Shown in pieces: positions 24,334-33,061 of a stretch of 64,000 bases of DNA; the stretch's first letter is position 1; each line of letters starts with the position of its first letter. The DNA is from Sphingomonas sp. BK345 (GTDB taxonomy: Bacteria > Pseudomonadota > Alphaproteobacteria > Sphingomonadales > Sphingomonadaceae), in assembly GCF_014193845.1 (NCBI RefSeq), contig NZ_JACHZX010000001.1, positions 806,001 through 870,000 on the forward strand. Reading direction: 5' to 3'. The notes beneath the pieces are model-generated. The model was given only the letters and a program-made list of their open reading frames with translations. It was not told the origin of the DNA and searched no databases. Position numbers and translations under genes: made by a program.

Positions 24334-25374
24334 CTACCGCTTCATCGCCTCGAGCAGCAGCTTGACGTCCTGGCTGCGGCCGCGCGGCAGGATCAGGATG
24401 TCGCTGCCGCTGGCGACCACGATCAGGTCCTCGACCCCGACCATCGCCACCTTGGCGCCGTCGCTGCGCACCAGGCAGTTGCGCGTGTCGAGCAGGAGCA
24501 CCTCACCCGCGACGACGTTGCCGCCGGCGTCGCCCGCGCTGATCGCGTGCAGCGCGTCCCAGCTGCCGACGTCGCTCCAGCCCATCGCCACCGGCACCAC
24601 CGCGACCCGCTCGGCCTTCTCCATCACCGCATAGTCGATCGAGTCGGAGGGCGAGGCGGCGAAGGCCTCGGCGTCGGGATAGATGCGCGCGCCGTCGTGC
24701 CGCGCACCGTCGAGCGAGCGCTTCACCGCCGCCAGGATATCAGGCCGGTGCGCCTCCAGCGCCGCCAGATAGGCCTCGGCGCAGAACAGGAAGATGCCGC
24801 CGTTCCAGGCATGGTCGCCCGCCGCCACCATCGCTTCGGCGACGTCGCGCTTCGGCTTCTCGACGAAGCGCGCCACGCGGTGGACGCCCGCGGCGATCTC
24901 CTCGCCCACCTTGATATAGCCATAGCCGGTCTCGGGCGCGTCGGGGGTGATGCCGAAGGTGACCAGCCAGCCCTGCTCGACCAGCGGCAGCGCGGCATGG
25001 ATCGCGGCGTGGAACGCCTCGCGGTCGGCGATGACATGGTCCGACGGCATCACCAGCAGCGGGCTGTTGCCCTTCGCCACCAGCGCGGCGAGCGCGATCG
25101 CGGGCGCGGTGTTGCGGCCCGTCGGCTCGAGGATCAGCGCGCTCGGCGCCGCCCCGATGCCGGCGAGCTGCGCCTCCACCTCATCGGCGTGCGCGGCGTT
25201 GGCGACCACCACGGGCGCGGCGAAGGCGTCGCCGTGCGCACGTGCCGCGGTGAGCTGGAGCATCGTCTCGTCCGCGGTCAGCGCCAGCAGCTGTTTGGGC
25301 TTCTCGGGCCGCGACATCGGCCACAAACGGGTACCCGATCCACCCGAGAGGATCACCGGCACGATCTCGGTCAA
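24334..25374 (-). CDS. manC: Mannose-1-phosphate guanylyltransferase
   Basis: A 346-residue enzyme making GDP-mannose from mannose-1-phosphate and GTP, feeding surface polysaccharides. The nucleotide-binding loop VILSGGSGTRLWPMSRPEKP with KQLL is intact, followed by LLVMPSDHVI, ETGYGYIKVG, RFVEKPK and DYAVMEKAERVAVVP. The C-terminal phosphomannose-isomerase domain of larger ManC/AlgA proteins is absent, so this is the short form. Start TTG 25374 has AAAGGGA about 6 nt upstream and gives the usual family N-terminus; the frame extends further but the added residues look non-coding. Confidence 0.92.
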   Translation of the reverse strand: MTEIVPVILSGGSGTRLWPMSRPEKPKQLLALTADETMLQLTAARAHGDAFAAPVVVANAAHADEVEAQLAGIGAAPSALILEPTGRNTAPAIALAALVAKGNSPLLVMPSDHVIADREAFHAAIHAALPLVEQGWLVTFGITPDAPETGYGYIKVGEEIAAGVHRVARFVEKPKRDVAEAMVAAGDHAWNGGIFLFCAEAYLAALEAHRPDILAAVKRSLDGARHDGARIYPDAEAFAASPSDSIDYAVMEKAERVAVVPVAMGWSDVGSWDALHAISAGDAGGNVVAGEVLLLDTRNCLVRSDGAKVAMVGVEDLIVVASGSDILILPRGRSQDVKLLLEAMKR

Positions 25375-25571
25375 CGTTATTCCCTTTCCCCCGGGGCGCG
25401 CGCGGCGCCCGCTTCGTCCGTGACAACACCCCGGCGGGCGCTTGGGTCCCGTACGGCCCTTTGTGCGGTGCGGCAATTGGCGTTAACCGCGTAACTGTTC
25501 CACCTTTAGCCGTTCTTCGTGAAACACGGCAGCAAGGCGGTAACGCGTCGACGCGCCAAGCACCGTAATTC

Positions 25572-26042
25572 TCAGCGAGTCACCACCCAGGCCCAGCAGG
25601 CGGCCAGCCCGGCGCAACCGATCAGCAGCTGGGGTACGCGCAGCCGCGCGAAATGCGCCGGCGCGTCGCCGCGCAGTGCGGCGCGGCGGTCGAGCAGCGC
25701 CGCCAGCGCGTAGCCCGCGGCGAGCAGCGCCACCGCGGTGGCCGCATAGGGTACCAGCAGCGCCAGCCCCGCGATCGTGACATAGGCCACGGCGGCGGCG
25801 AGCTCGACCGCGGTCGAAGCCTGAGGGCGCGCGAAGCCGAAGCCGCGCCGCACCCCGCCGATGAACGACAGGATCAGCGCGCCCCAGATGATCGCCAGCC
25901 GCACCGCGAGCACGCCCCAGGATGCGGGCAGCACCCAGGCACCGACGCCGGCGGCGACGAGCGGCAGCATCGGGCCGAAGCCGAAGACGAGGCTGTCGAT
26001 CGGGATCGACCGGTCCGTGGGAGTCGGTGCGTGCGTCGCCAT
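25572..26042 (-). CDS. DUF3429 membrane protein
   Basis: A 156-residue membrane protein with about five hydrophobic segments. FGFGPMLPLVAAGVGAW, IIWGALILSFIGGVRRGFGF and RVPQLLIGCAGLAACW match the DUF3429 pattern, in which GAxILSFxGGxxWG is the central motif. Function unknown. ATG 26042 has GGGGG shortly upstream; it begins 25 nt after the Uma2 gene stop and is probably co-transcribed with it. Confidence 0.75.
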   Translation of the reverse strand: MATHAPTPTDRSIPIDSLVFGFGPMLPLVAAGVGAWVLPASWGVLAVRLAIIWGALILSFIGGVRRGFGFARPQASTAVELAAAVAYVTIAGLALLVPYAATAVALLAAGYALAALLDRRAALRGDAPAHFARLRVPQLLIGCAGLAACWAWVVTR

Positions 26043-26067
26043 CGCCCCCGAACGCGCGAGCGCGCGA

Positions 26068-26628
26068 TCAGTCGCGCGCAAACGTCTCGTCGGCGGGCAG
26101 CACGATCGCGAGCGACGGCAGCGCCACGTCGCGGCGCGCGGGCACCGTGTCGATCCACCCGCCCTCGACGCGCTGGCTGACGATCACCCATTCCTCGCCG
26201 GGATCGACGAACAGGATCGTGTCGACGCTCGGCAGCGCGCGATATTCCTCTTTCTTGACGCGGAGATCGTGGTCGCGCGTGGAGGGCGAGAGCACCTCGA
26301 CGATCACCCGCGGCGCGGTCAGCCGCGTGTCCGACTCGCGGTCTCCCGCCGCACCGCAGTCCACCGTCACGTCCGGGTAGCGCACCGAGCGGTCGTGCGT
26401 GGCGACCGCCATGTCTGAACCATAGGCATGACAGCCGCTGCCCCGGACGCGTTCCCGCAAGAAACTGATGATGTTGGCCTGCACCCGTGCGTGTTCGCGC
26501 GAGCCGCCCGTCATCATGCGGATCACGCCATCGTCGAGCTCGGCGCGCAGCTCCGGACCGAAGTCGATCTGGAGGAACTCCTCGGCGGTGAGGAAGCGCG
26601 GGTCCTGGAGCGCGAGCAGGCTGGCCAT
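26068..26628 (-). CDS. Uma2/DUF820 family restriction-endonuclease-like protein
   Basis: A 186-residue protein of the Uma2 (DUF820) family with the PD-(D/E)XK nuclease fold: LTAEEFLQID, ELDDGVIRMMTGGSREH, RYPDVTVDCG (catalytic Asp in PDV), APRVIVEVLSPSTRDHDL (Glu in VEV) and LRVKKEEYRALPSVDTILFV (Lys). These proteins multiply in cyanobacteria and appear sporadically elsewhere; function is unknown. AAGGG lies just before ATG 26628 and a TATAGT sequence just before that. It diverges from the flagellar operon. Confidence 0.82.
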   Translation of the reverse strand: MASLLALQDPRFLTAEEFLQIDFGPELRAELDDGVIRMMTGGSREHARVQANIISFLRERVRGSGCHAYGSDMAVATHDRSVRYPDVTVDCGAAGDRESDTRLTAPRVIVEVLSPSTRDHDLRVKKEEYRALPSVDTILFVDPGEEWVIVSQRVEGGWIDTVPARRDVALPSLAIVLPADETFARD

Positions 26629-26703
26629 GCCCTTACTATAAAGCCTGCGCGCCGCCGCACCAAGCGGCTCCGCCGGTCGGGCACTCCTCCGCCTCCGCGC
26701 AAA

Positions 26704-26719
26704 CGGCACGGCTCTTGCT
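26704..26719 (+). promoter_or_regulatory. Sigma-54 promoter of the flagellar operon
   Basis: CGGCACGGCTCTTGCT fits the sigma-54 consensus TGGCAC-N5-TTGCW at every conserved base except the first T. GG at 26705-26706 and GC at 26717-26718 are correctly spaced. Transcription would start near 26730, about 30 nt before the fliK start. RpoN-dependent control of middle flagellar genes is established in many proteobacteria. No activator site was identified. Confidence 0.75.
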
Positions 26720-26760
26720 GATGGTGGGCCGTATCCTTCCACCAGCGCCCGGAGCCTGCC

Positions 26761-29202
26761 TTGACCACGATCGCGAGCCTGCTGCTGACCGCCGCCCCCG
26801 GCGCGCTGGCGACCCCCGGCGCCCCCGCCGGCGAGTCGCTCGCCGCCGCGGCGGGCGGGCGCGCCAGGCTCGCGGTGGCGGGCGGCACCTTCCTCGATCT
26901 CGTCGCGCCCGGGCTCGACGTCGCGGCGGCAGCCGCGGGCGGTGAGCGGCAGGCGCTTGCCGTTCCCGGCAGCGACTTGCCGCTCGCGCCCGGCGAGGGC
27001 GCGCTGCCCGCGGCGGGTCCGACGGGCGAAGCCGCGCTCGCCTGGCTCGCCGACGCCACCGGGCTGGACGTGCCGCCCGCGCCCGTGCTCGCCGACGCGG
27101 TCGCCGCGCCGGCGGCACCGCGTCACAGCGTGCCGCTGCCCGCGGGCGCCGTGCTGGGCCGCACCGCGGCGGTACGGCGCGCGATCGCGCCCGAACTGCC
27201 CGCGCCGGCGCGCGAGACCGTCGCCGCTGCCGCGCCGTCGCTCGCGGCGGACCGCGCCTCGACCGCGGAGGAGACGGCGACGGCGGAACCGGCGGCGGCC
27301 GAGACCCCGACGGTGGCGCCGGGCGAGCTGCCGCCGGCGACGCCGGTCGTGGCGGCCGACCCGCCGCCCCCGACCGCGCTGCCGGTCGCGCCCGCGCCGA
27401 GCGCGTCAGCGGCGACCACCGAGGCTGCCGCCGCGTCCGTCGCGACGGCGATCGCCGCGCCGGCGCGCGCCGCCGTGACACGCGAGGCGGCGCCCACCCC
27501 TTCACCCATCCCGCGCGACCCGATCGCGGCCGAAGCTCGGCCGGGCAGCGCTCCGCCCGCCGGGGCGGCACCCACGACGGCGGCGACGCCGACACCCGCG
27601 GCGCCGACGGCGCCGCCGCAGGCGGCCGCCGCCGACGACGGGCGCGCCAGCCGGGGCGGTTCGCCCGTCCCGGCGGCCGAGTCGGTCGCCGCCGCGCCGG
27701 CGCCGATGCCGCGCGACGCGGCAGGTGACGCCGCCCCGAGGCGCGCCACCGCGTCCGCGCCCGGCACTGCCGCCGGGTCGCCGCTCCCCACGCCAGCGGT
27801 CCCTGGGCGCACCGCGCGGTCGCACCCCGCACCCGACACGGCCGGGCCGAGCGCCGCGACGACGTCGCCCGGCGACGCGACCGCGACCGTCAGTGCCGCG
27901 ACCGACCCCGGCCCCGCGCCCTCACGCGCCACCGCGCGCCGCGCCGACTCGACCGACGCCTCGTCGCGCCCCAACGGCGCCGCGCAACCGGCGTCGGCCC
28001 CGGTCACCGTGGCGGACGAGATCGCTCCGGGCGTCACCGCGCCGGCACCGTCCTCGATCGCGGCCGCCCCTCCCGCCACTGCACCGTCGAGCGAGCCTGC
28101 CGGCGTTCGGCCAGCGCCGCAGCCCGCCGTCGCGACCGAGACCGCGCCCGCCGCGGCGGCGCGCGGCAGCGAGCGCGCGCCGGTGACGAGCCCCGCCCCG
28201 CGCGCGGCCGGCTCCCCCGCCGCATCGTCGACGGCGCGTCCGTCCGCCGCCGCCGCCCCGGTCGCCGCCGCGGCGCCCGCCGCGCCTGTCGCCAGCGTCC
28301 CGCCCGTCATCGCCGCGGCGGCGCCGGCGCGGGTCGACGCACCGCTGCCGCTCGCCACGTCGGCGTCGCCCGCCCCGGCGCCGGTCGCCCTCTCCGGCGC
28401 CGCGCCGGCCGACCCGGTGGCGACCGTCGCACCCGAGTCGACCGCCACGCCGACGCTCGAGCCAGCGCCGCGCGCCGCGGTCGCGCCGGCGCCCGCGACC
28501 GCTCCCACGCTCGCTCCGGCGGCGCCCCCGATCGCGAGCGCGGCGCGTACCTTCGCCGACGCGATCCACCGCGCCGTCACCGCCGACGAGCGCGCCGCGC
28601 CCGCCGAGCCGCTGCCGACCGCGCAGCTCGCCCAGCCCGCCACCGGCGCGATCACCGCCGCCGCGGTCGCCGCGCCGCAGCCCGCCACCCAGCAGCCGCT
28701 CGACATGACGCACGGGCGCTGGCCCGAGGCGATGATCCACCGTATCGAGATGCTGCGCGACATGGCCAATGCCAATGACGTGCGCATCCGGCTCGTCCCC
28801 GACGCGCTCGGCGCGATCGACGTCGCGCTGCGGCGCGATGGCGACACCGTGCAGGTCCAGCTCGTCGCCGAGCAGCCGCAGACCCGCGCGCTGCTCGCCG
28901 AGGCGCAGCCGCGCCTCCAGGAGATGGCCGAGCAGCGCGGCATCAAGCTCCAGCACGGCGGCGGCGCGACCTCGGGCAATGGTTCAGGGGGCACCGGCGC
29001 CGGCAGCACGCCGCAGCAGGGCCAAGCCTCGTCCGGCGGGTCGCAGGCGTCGCAGACCGCCGCCGGCCAGTCGCACGGCAGCCACGCCGGCCAGCAGCCC
29101 GATCGCCAGCAGCCGCAGGCGCAGCAGCAGCGCGCGCCGCGTGCCCCCGCCTCCGCCCGCCGCGTCGCCGACGCGGCCTCCACCGACGACCGTATCGCCT
29201 GA
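26761..29202 (+). CDS. fliK: Flagellar hook-length control protein FliK
   Basis: An 813-residue protein. Residues from about 1 to 640 are Ala/Pro/Thr-rich low complexity, acting as the secreted ruler. The folded C-terminal Flg_hook domain lies at about 650-735 (HGRWPEAMIHRIEML, VRIRLVPDALGAIDVALRRD, VQVQLVAEQPQTRALL), and the end is Gln/Ser-rich. FliK measures hook length and switches the export gate from hook to filament substrates. Start TTG 26761 has GGAG 6 nt upstream. It is the first gene behind the sigma-54 promoter. It is longer than typical FliK (400-650) because of the low-complexity part. Confidence 0.85.
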   Translation: MTTIASLLLTAAPGALATPGAPAGESLAAAAGGRARLAVAGGTFLDLVAPGLDVAAAAAGGERQALAVPGSDLPLAPGEGALPAAGPTGEAALAWLADATGLDVPPAPVLADAVAAPAAPRHSVPLPAGAVLGRTAAVRRAIAPELPAPARETVAAAAPSLAADRASTAEETATAEPAAAETPTVAPGELPPATPVVAADPPPPTALPVAPAPSASAATTEAAAASVATAIAAPARAAVTREAAPTPSPIPRDPIAAEARPGSAPPAGAAPTTAATPTPAAPTAPPQAAAADDGRASRGGSPVPAAESVAAAPAPMPRDAAGDAAPRRATASAPGTAAGSPLPTPAVPGRTARSHPAPDTAGPSAATTSPGDATATVSAATDPGPAPSRATARRADSTDASSRPNGAAQPASAPVTVADEIAPGVTAPAPSSIAAAPPATAPSSEPAGVRPAPQPAVATETAPAAAARGSERAPVTSPAPRAAGSPAASSTARPSAAAAPVAAAAPAAPVASVPPVIAAAAPARVDAPLPLATSASPAPAPVALSGAAPADPVATVAPESTATPTLEPAPRAAVAPAPATAPTLAPAAPPIASAARTFADAIHRAVTADERAAPAEPLPTAQLAQPATGAITAAAVAAPQPATQQPLDMTHGRWPEAMIHRIEMLRDMANANDVRIRLVPDALGAIDVALRRDGDTVQVQLVAEQPQTRALLAEAQPRLQEMAEQRGIKLQHGGGATSGNGSGGTGAGSTPQQGQASSGGSQASQTAAGQSHGSHAGQQPDRQQPQAQQQRAPRAPASARRVADAASTDDRIA

Positions 29203-29218
29203 ACCGAGGGAATGACCG

Positions 29219-29878
29219 ATGAGTGACACCGAAGCTGCCGCGCCCAAGAAGAAGGGCAAGATGAAGACGATCCTGGTCGGCGTCGTCGGCGTCGTCGTCC
29301 TGCTGGGCGGCGGCGTCGGCGCCGGCCTGTACGCCGCCAACTCCGGGCTGGTCGGCGGCGGCGGCGCGCACCCCGCGCTCAAGGAGGATCCCAACAAGCC
29401 CCATCTCGTCCCCAAGAGCGAGCAGAAGCGCGCCGGTGAAGGCGGCGAGGGCGGCGAGGGTGGCGAGGGCGGCCACGGCGGCGGCGAGAGCGCCGAGGGC
29501 GGCGAGGCCAAGAGCGAGGACCACGGCGCCCCCACCCCCGAGGGCGCCGGCGGCGAGCCGTACGCCTCCAACTACTACGCGATGGACAAGGAGTTCACCT
29601 CCAACCTCCAGGACTCGGTGCACTTCGTCCAGGTCGGCATCGCGGTGTCGACGCCCTATGACGACAAGGTCATCAACAACCTGAAGACCAACGACATCGC
29701 GATTCGCTCGGCGATTCTCATGACGCTGGGCGACACGACCGAGGATCAGGTCTTCACCAGCGCCGGCAAGCAGCAGCTCCAGAAGCGGCTGGTCGCGTCG
29801 ATCAATCAGACTCTGCGCGAAAAAGAGGGATTCGGCGGCATCGCTAACGTCTACTTTACCAACTTCGTGGTTCAGTGA
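29219..29878 (+). CDS. fliL: Flagellar basal-body protein FliL
   Basis: A 219-residue single-pass membrane protein. A Lys-rich cytoplasmic start (PKKKGKMK) precedes one helix (about 16-40). Then comes an unusually long Gly/Glu-rich spacer (GEGGEGGEGGEGGHGGGES, about 70-100) and the periplasmic FliL domain (FTSNLQDSVHFVQVGIAVST ... VYFTNFVVQ). FliL associates with the stator units around the motor. It follows fliK by 16 nt and precedes fliM by 6 nt. Confidence 0.93.
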   Translation: MSDTEAAAPKKKGKMKTILVGVVGVVVLLGGGVGAGLYAANSGLVGGGGAHPALKEDPNKPHLVPKSEQKRAGEGGEGGEGGEGGHGGGESAEGGEAKSEDHGAPTPEGAGGEPYASNYYAMDKEFTSNLQDSVHFVQVGIAVSTPYDDKVINNLKTNDIAIRSAILMTLGDTTEDQVFTSAGKQQLQKRLVASINQTLREKEGFGGIANVYFTNFVVQ

Positions 29879-29884
29879 CCGGGC

Positions 29885-30853
29885 ATGGTTAACGAGCCCG
29901 ACCTCTCCGACTTCGGCCTGGAGCCCGACGCCACCGAGCGGCGCGGGCGTGGGCGCACCGACTCTCCGGTCGGCGTGACCAACCTCGGCGCCGGGTCGGG
30001 GGCGGCGGGCAAGCTGCATCCCTTCGGCGACCTCCACACGCTGCAACATCTCTCGGCGCGCGCCGCGCGCGGGGTGCGCCAGGTGTTCGAGGGCTATTGG
30101 CGCAGCGAGACGCGCACCTGGGCGGAGCCGCTCGAGGTGCTGCGCCTCGCCGACTATCGCGCCGCGCGCGGCGACAAGCTGACCGCCTATCTGCCGCTGA
30201 CGATGGACGGCCGCCCGCTGCTGGTGGTGCTCGACTCGCAGTTCGTCGCCGAACTGCTCGACCTGTTCTTCGGCGGCACCGGCGACGTCTCGCCGATGCT
30301 CGCGCTCGAGTTCACTCCCGCCGCCGACGTGCTGGCGCAACGCGTCGCCGCCGCGATGGCGCGCACGTTGCAGAGCGCGTGGGAGCCGCTGGCGCGCGCG
30401 CGCTTCGGCGCCGAGCGGTGCGAGCTGGGCTCCAACCTGATCCAGGGGATCGAGGGCGACGACGTGGTGATCTCGACCCGCTTCGGCCTCGCGCGCGGCA
30501 GCGCCAAGCCGCTGTTCGTCGACGTGCTCTACCCCGTCGCCACGCTCAAGCCGCACACCGTCGCGCTCACCGGCAAGGTGGTGGCCAAGCCCGCCGAGGT
30601 CGACGCCGAGTGGCGCACCCAGCTGACCCGCGCCGCGATGGGCGTGCGGCTGCCGGTGCGCTCGGTGCTGGCCGAGCCGACGATCTCGCTCGCCAAGCTA
30701 ATGGACCTCAAGGAAGGCGACGTCATCCCGATCAGCTTCGGCCCCGACGTGCCGATCGTGATCGGCGGCGTCGCGCTCGGCATGGGCACGGTCGGCACCT
30801 CCAACGGTCGCGCCGCGATCCGCATCTCCAAGCTCGAAGGACCCCTGCTATGA
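29885..30853 (+). CDS. fliM: Flagellar motor switch protein FliM
   Basis: A 322-residue switch protein, the middle component of the C-ring that receives phosphorylated CheY. The conserved N-terminal CheY-binding segment is represented only loosely by EPDLSDFGLEPDA. The CheC-like middle domain (about 40-225) includes LPLTMDGRPLLVVLDSQFV and LLDLFFGGTGD. The C-terminal SpoA domain contains AEPTISLAKLMDLKEGDVIP. The stop overlaps the fliN start (ATGA). Confidence 0.92.
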   Translation: MVNEPDLSDFGLEPDATERRGRGRTDSPVGVTNLGAGSGAAGKLHPFGDLHTLQHLSARAARGVRQVFEGYWRSETRTWAEPLEVLRLADYRAARGDKLTAYLPLTMDGRPLLVVLDSQFVAELLDLFFGGTGDVSPMLALEFTPAADVLAQRVAAAMARTLQSAWEPLARARFGAERCELGSNLIQGIEGDDVVISTRFGLARGSAKPLFVDVLYPVATLKPHTVALTGKVVAKPAEVDAEWRTQLTRAAMGVRLPVRSVLAEPTISLAKLMDLKEGDVIPISFGPDVPIVIGGVALGMGTVGTSNGRAAIRISKLEGPLL

Positions 30854-31140
30854 ACGATATGACGAGCGGCTTCACGATCGACGCGGCGGTCGCCGCCAAC
30901 CTGCGGATGCTCCAGGACGTCGACGTCAAGCTGACGGTGGAGATCGGCTCCACCACCTTGTCGCTGCGCGAACTGCTCGCGCTGGGCGAGGCCAGCGTGA
31001 TCGAGCTCGACCGCCAGGCGGGCGAATTGCTGGATGTTCTGGTTAACGGCACGTTGATCGGACGCGGCGAAGTCGTCACGGTGGGCGACCGCTTCGGGGT
31101 GAAGATGACCGAGCTGGTCGCGCCCGAGAAGCGGGGCTGA
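30850..31140 (+). CDS. fliN: Flagellar motor switch protein FliN
   Basis: A 96-residue SpoA-domain protein: LQDVDVKLTVEIGSTTLSLR, ELLALGEASVIELDRQAGEL and GRGEVVTVGDRFGVKMTELV are the family core. FliN forms the lower part of the C-ring and docks the export ATPase complex. It is nearly all domain with only a short N-terminal tail, as in other short FliN. Coupled to fliM by the ATGA overlap. Confidence 0.93.
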   Translation: MNDMTSGFTIDAAVAANLRMLQDVDVKLTVEIGSTTLSLRELLALGEASVIELDRQAGELLDVLVNGTLIGRGEVVTVGDRFGVKMTELVAPEKRG

Positions 31141-31154
31141 GAGGCGACGCGCGT

Positions 31155-31481
31155 ATGATGTGGACCTATATCCTCAAGCTGGTGGTGCTGCTGCCGCTGG
31201 TCTGCGGCTTGATGATCGGGTGCCTGTATCTGTGGCGGCGGCTCGAGACCCGGCTGCCGGGCAAGACCGCGACCCGGATGATCGCGGTGCGCGAGACGAT
31301 GATGATCTCACCCGGGCTGCGACTCGCGGTGATCGATTTCGAGGGCAGCCGCCTGCTCGTCTCGGTCGGGCGCGGCGGCGTGACCCTGGTCGACAAGACG
31401 CCCGCGACCGGCGAGGGCGCCGCCGCACCGGCCGACCCGGTCGAGGCGGCGCGCGCGCTGGCGCGGGAGTTCCGCCGGTGA
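31155..31481 (+). CDS. fliO: Flagellar export protein FliO
   Basis: A 108-residue protein with one N-terminal helix (ILKLVVLLPLVCGLMIGCLY) and a small soluble domain containing RMIAVRETMMISPGLRLAVI and VDFEGSRLLVSVG-like strands, as in the FliO/FliZ family. It helps assemble the FliP-FliR gate. It is small for the family, but position between fliN and fliP supports the call. The 270 nt after its stop hold two large palindromes. Confidence 0.82.
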   Translation: MMWTYILKLVVLLPLVCGLMIGCLYLWRRLETRLPGKTATRMIAVRETMMISPGLRLAVIDFEGSRLLVSVGRGGVTLVDKTPATGEGAAAPADPVEAARALAREFRR

Positions 31482-31495
31482 GCGGGGGTGCGATG

Positions 31496-31641
31496 AGATC
31501 CTCCCCGGAACGGGGAGGGGGACCGCCGGCCGCAGGCCGGTGGTGGAGGGGGGTTTCCACGGACGCTGCGCTGCGTGGCGAACCCCCTCCACCACTCGCC
31601 TCCGGCGAGCGGTCCCCCTCCCCGCCATGCGGGGAGGATTT
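31496..31641. repeat. Intergenic palindrome, family A copy 3
   Basis: A 146-bp palindrome within the flagellar operon, starting AGATCCTCCCCGGAACGGGG and ending GTCCCCCTCCCCGCCATGCG, GGGAGGATTT; the inner arms are GGTGGAGGGGGG and CCCCCTCCACCAC. It begins 15 nt after fliO and is followed 20 nt later by a family C element. Confidence 0.85.
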
Positions 31642-31660
31642 AGTGAGCGCCCTCTCCTTC

Positions 31661-31756
31661 CGTCATCCTGAACTCGTTTCAGGATCCACCGTGCCGCAGG
31701 GCTGGAAGCCGCGGCAAGCTGGGCGGAGTGGATCCTGAAACGAGTTCAGGATGACG
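31661..31756. repeat. Intergenic palindrome, family C copy 1
   Basis: A 96-bp palindrome with nearly perfect terminal arms: CGTCATCCTGAACTCGTTTC, AGGATCCAC at the left and GTGGATCCTGAAACGAGTTC, AGGATGACG at the right. The right arm ends 7 nt before the fliP ribosome-binding site. Confidence 0.9.
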
Positions 31757-31774
31757 CTGGGGAGGAGGATGCGG

Positions 31775-32698
31775 ATGCCACTGATGCAACAGACCTATAC
31801 CGTCACGCGCACCGGCGGCACCGCGGCGCTGATCCGCGCGCGCGCGGCCAAGCGCCAGCACGCCTGGCGGGTGCTGCTCGCGCTCGCCGCCATTGCGGTG
31901 ATGCTGTGCGTCGCCTTCCCCGCGCTCGCCCAGGTCGCGGCTCCCTCCGGACCCGCCGCGCCACCGCCCGGCGCGCCCGCGGCGCCCGCGCCCGGCGTCG
32001 GCGACGCGGTCGACCGCGCGCTCGGCCAGCTCTCGCGCGGCGACGCCTCGAGCACGCCCGGCAACGGCTCGCTGTCGCTGTCGCTGCAAGTGCTCATCAT
32101 CATGGGGTTGCTCACGATCCTGCCCGGGATCGTGCTGATGATGACGAGCTTCACCCGCATCATCATCGTGCTGTCGATCCTGCGGCAGGCGATGGGGCTG
32201 CAGCAGACGCCGCCCAACCAGGTGCTGATCGGCCTGTCGCTGTTCCTCAGCTTCTTCGTGATGGCGCCCGCGATCAACCAGATCAACACCACCGCGATCC
32301 AGCCCTATTCGCAGGGGCGCATCGGCGGCACGCAGCTGATCCAGGCCGCCGGCGCGCCGCTCCACGCCTTCATGGAGAAGCAGACGCGCGTGAAGGACGT
32401 CACCATGTTCGCCGAGATGGCCAAGTCCGGCCCCTATGCCAGCCCGCGCGACATCCCCTATTCGGTGCTGCTGCCGGCCTACGTGACCTCCGAGCTGAAG
32501 ACCGCGTTCCAGATCGGCTTCCTCGTCTTCCTGCCCTTCATCGTGATCGACCTGGTGGTGGCCACCGTGCTGATGGCGCTGGGCATGGCGATGCTGAGCC
32601 CGACGATCATCTCGCTGCCGTTCAAGCTGCTGCTGTTCGTGCTGGTCGACGGCTGGGCGCTGACGATGGGCAGTCTCGCCAACAGTTTCGCGACCTAG
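31775..32698 (+). CDS. fliP: Flagellar export gate protein FliP
   Basis: A 307-residue membrane protein of the flagellar type III export gate. An Ala/Pro-rich N-terminal region with a signal-like helix (VLLALAAIAVMLCVAFPALA) precedes the family core: LLTILPGIVLMMTSFTRIII, VLSILRQAMGLQQTPPNQVL, GLSLFLSFFVMAP and FQIGFLVFLPFIVIDLVVAT. The chosen ATG has GGAGGAGG 5-6 nt upstream; other in-frame ATGs (31751, 31769) lie within or before that site. Separated from fliO by two large palindromes. Confidence 0.93.
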   Translation: MPLMQQTYTVTRTGGTAALIRARAAKRQHAWRVLLALAAIAVMLCVAFPALAQVAAPSGPAAPPPGAPAAPAPGVGDAVDRALGQLSRGDASSTPGNGSLSLSLQVLIIMGLLTILPGIVLMMTSFTRIIIVLSILRQAMGLQQTPPNQVLIGLSLFLSFFVMAPAINQINTTAIQPYSQGRIGGTQLIQAAGAPLHAFMEKQTRVKDVTMFAEMAKSGPYASPRDIPYSVLLPAYVTSELKTAFQIGFLVFLPFIVIDLVVATVLMALGMAMLSPTIISLPFKLLLFVLVDGWALTMGSLANSFAT

Positions 32699-32779
32699 TG
32701 GTAGAGGTGCGTTAACCAAGTTCCGCCATAGCGCGCCTGTCCCGACCCCGCGTCCGGGGTGACGCCATAGAGAGCCCGC

Positions 32780-33061
32780 ATGCACCCGCTCGTCGACGCC
32801 GACTATTTCCTGACCGTCGCCAACCAGACGATGTGGGTGCTCGCGCTCGCCGCGGCGCCGATCCTGATCCCGGCGCTGCTCTCCGGACTGATCCTCGGCA
32901 TGGTCCAGGCGGCCACCTCGATCAACGAGCAGACGCTGAGCTTCGTCCCCAAGCTGGTGGTGGTGGCGGTGTCGATCATGGTGTTCGGCGCGATGATCCT
33001 GGGGCTGCTGAGCGACTTCACCACCGAGATCTTCGCGCGCATCCCCGATCTGGTGCGGTGA
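32780..33061 (+). CDS. fliQ: Flagellar export gate protein FliQ
   Basis: A 93-residue protein with two helices: MWVLALAAAPILIPALLSGL then ILGMVQAATSINEQTLSFVP, the conserved FliQ stretch, followed by KLVVVAVSIMVFGAMILGLL. It forms part of the FliPQR channel. The 81 nt between fliP and fliQ have no hairpin of note; the SD is weak (AGAG about 10 nt upstream). Confidence 0.93.
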   Translation: MHPLVDADYFLTVANQTMWVLALAAAPILIPALLSGLILGMVQAATSINEQTLSFVPKLVVVAVSIMVFGAMILGLLSDFTTEIFARIPDLVR

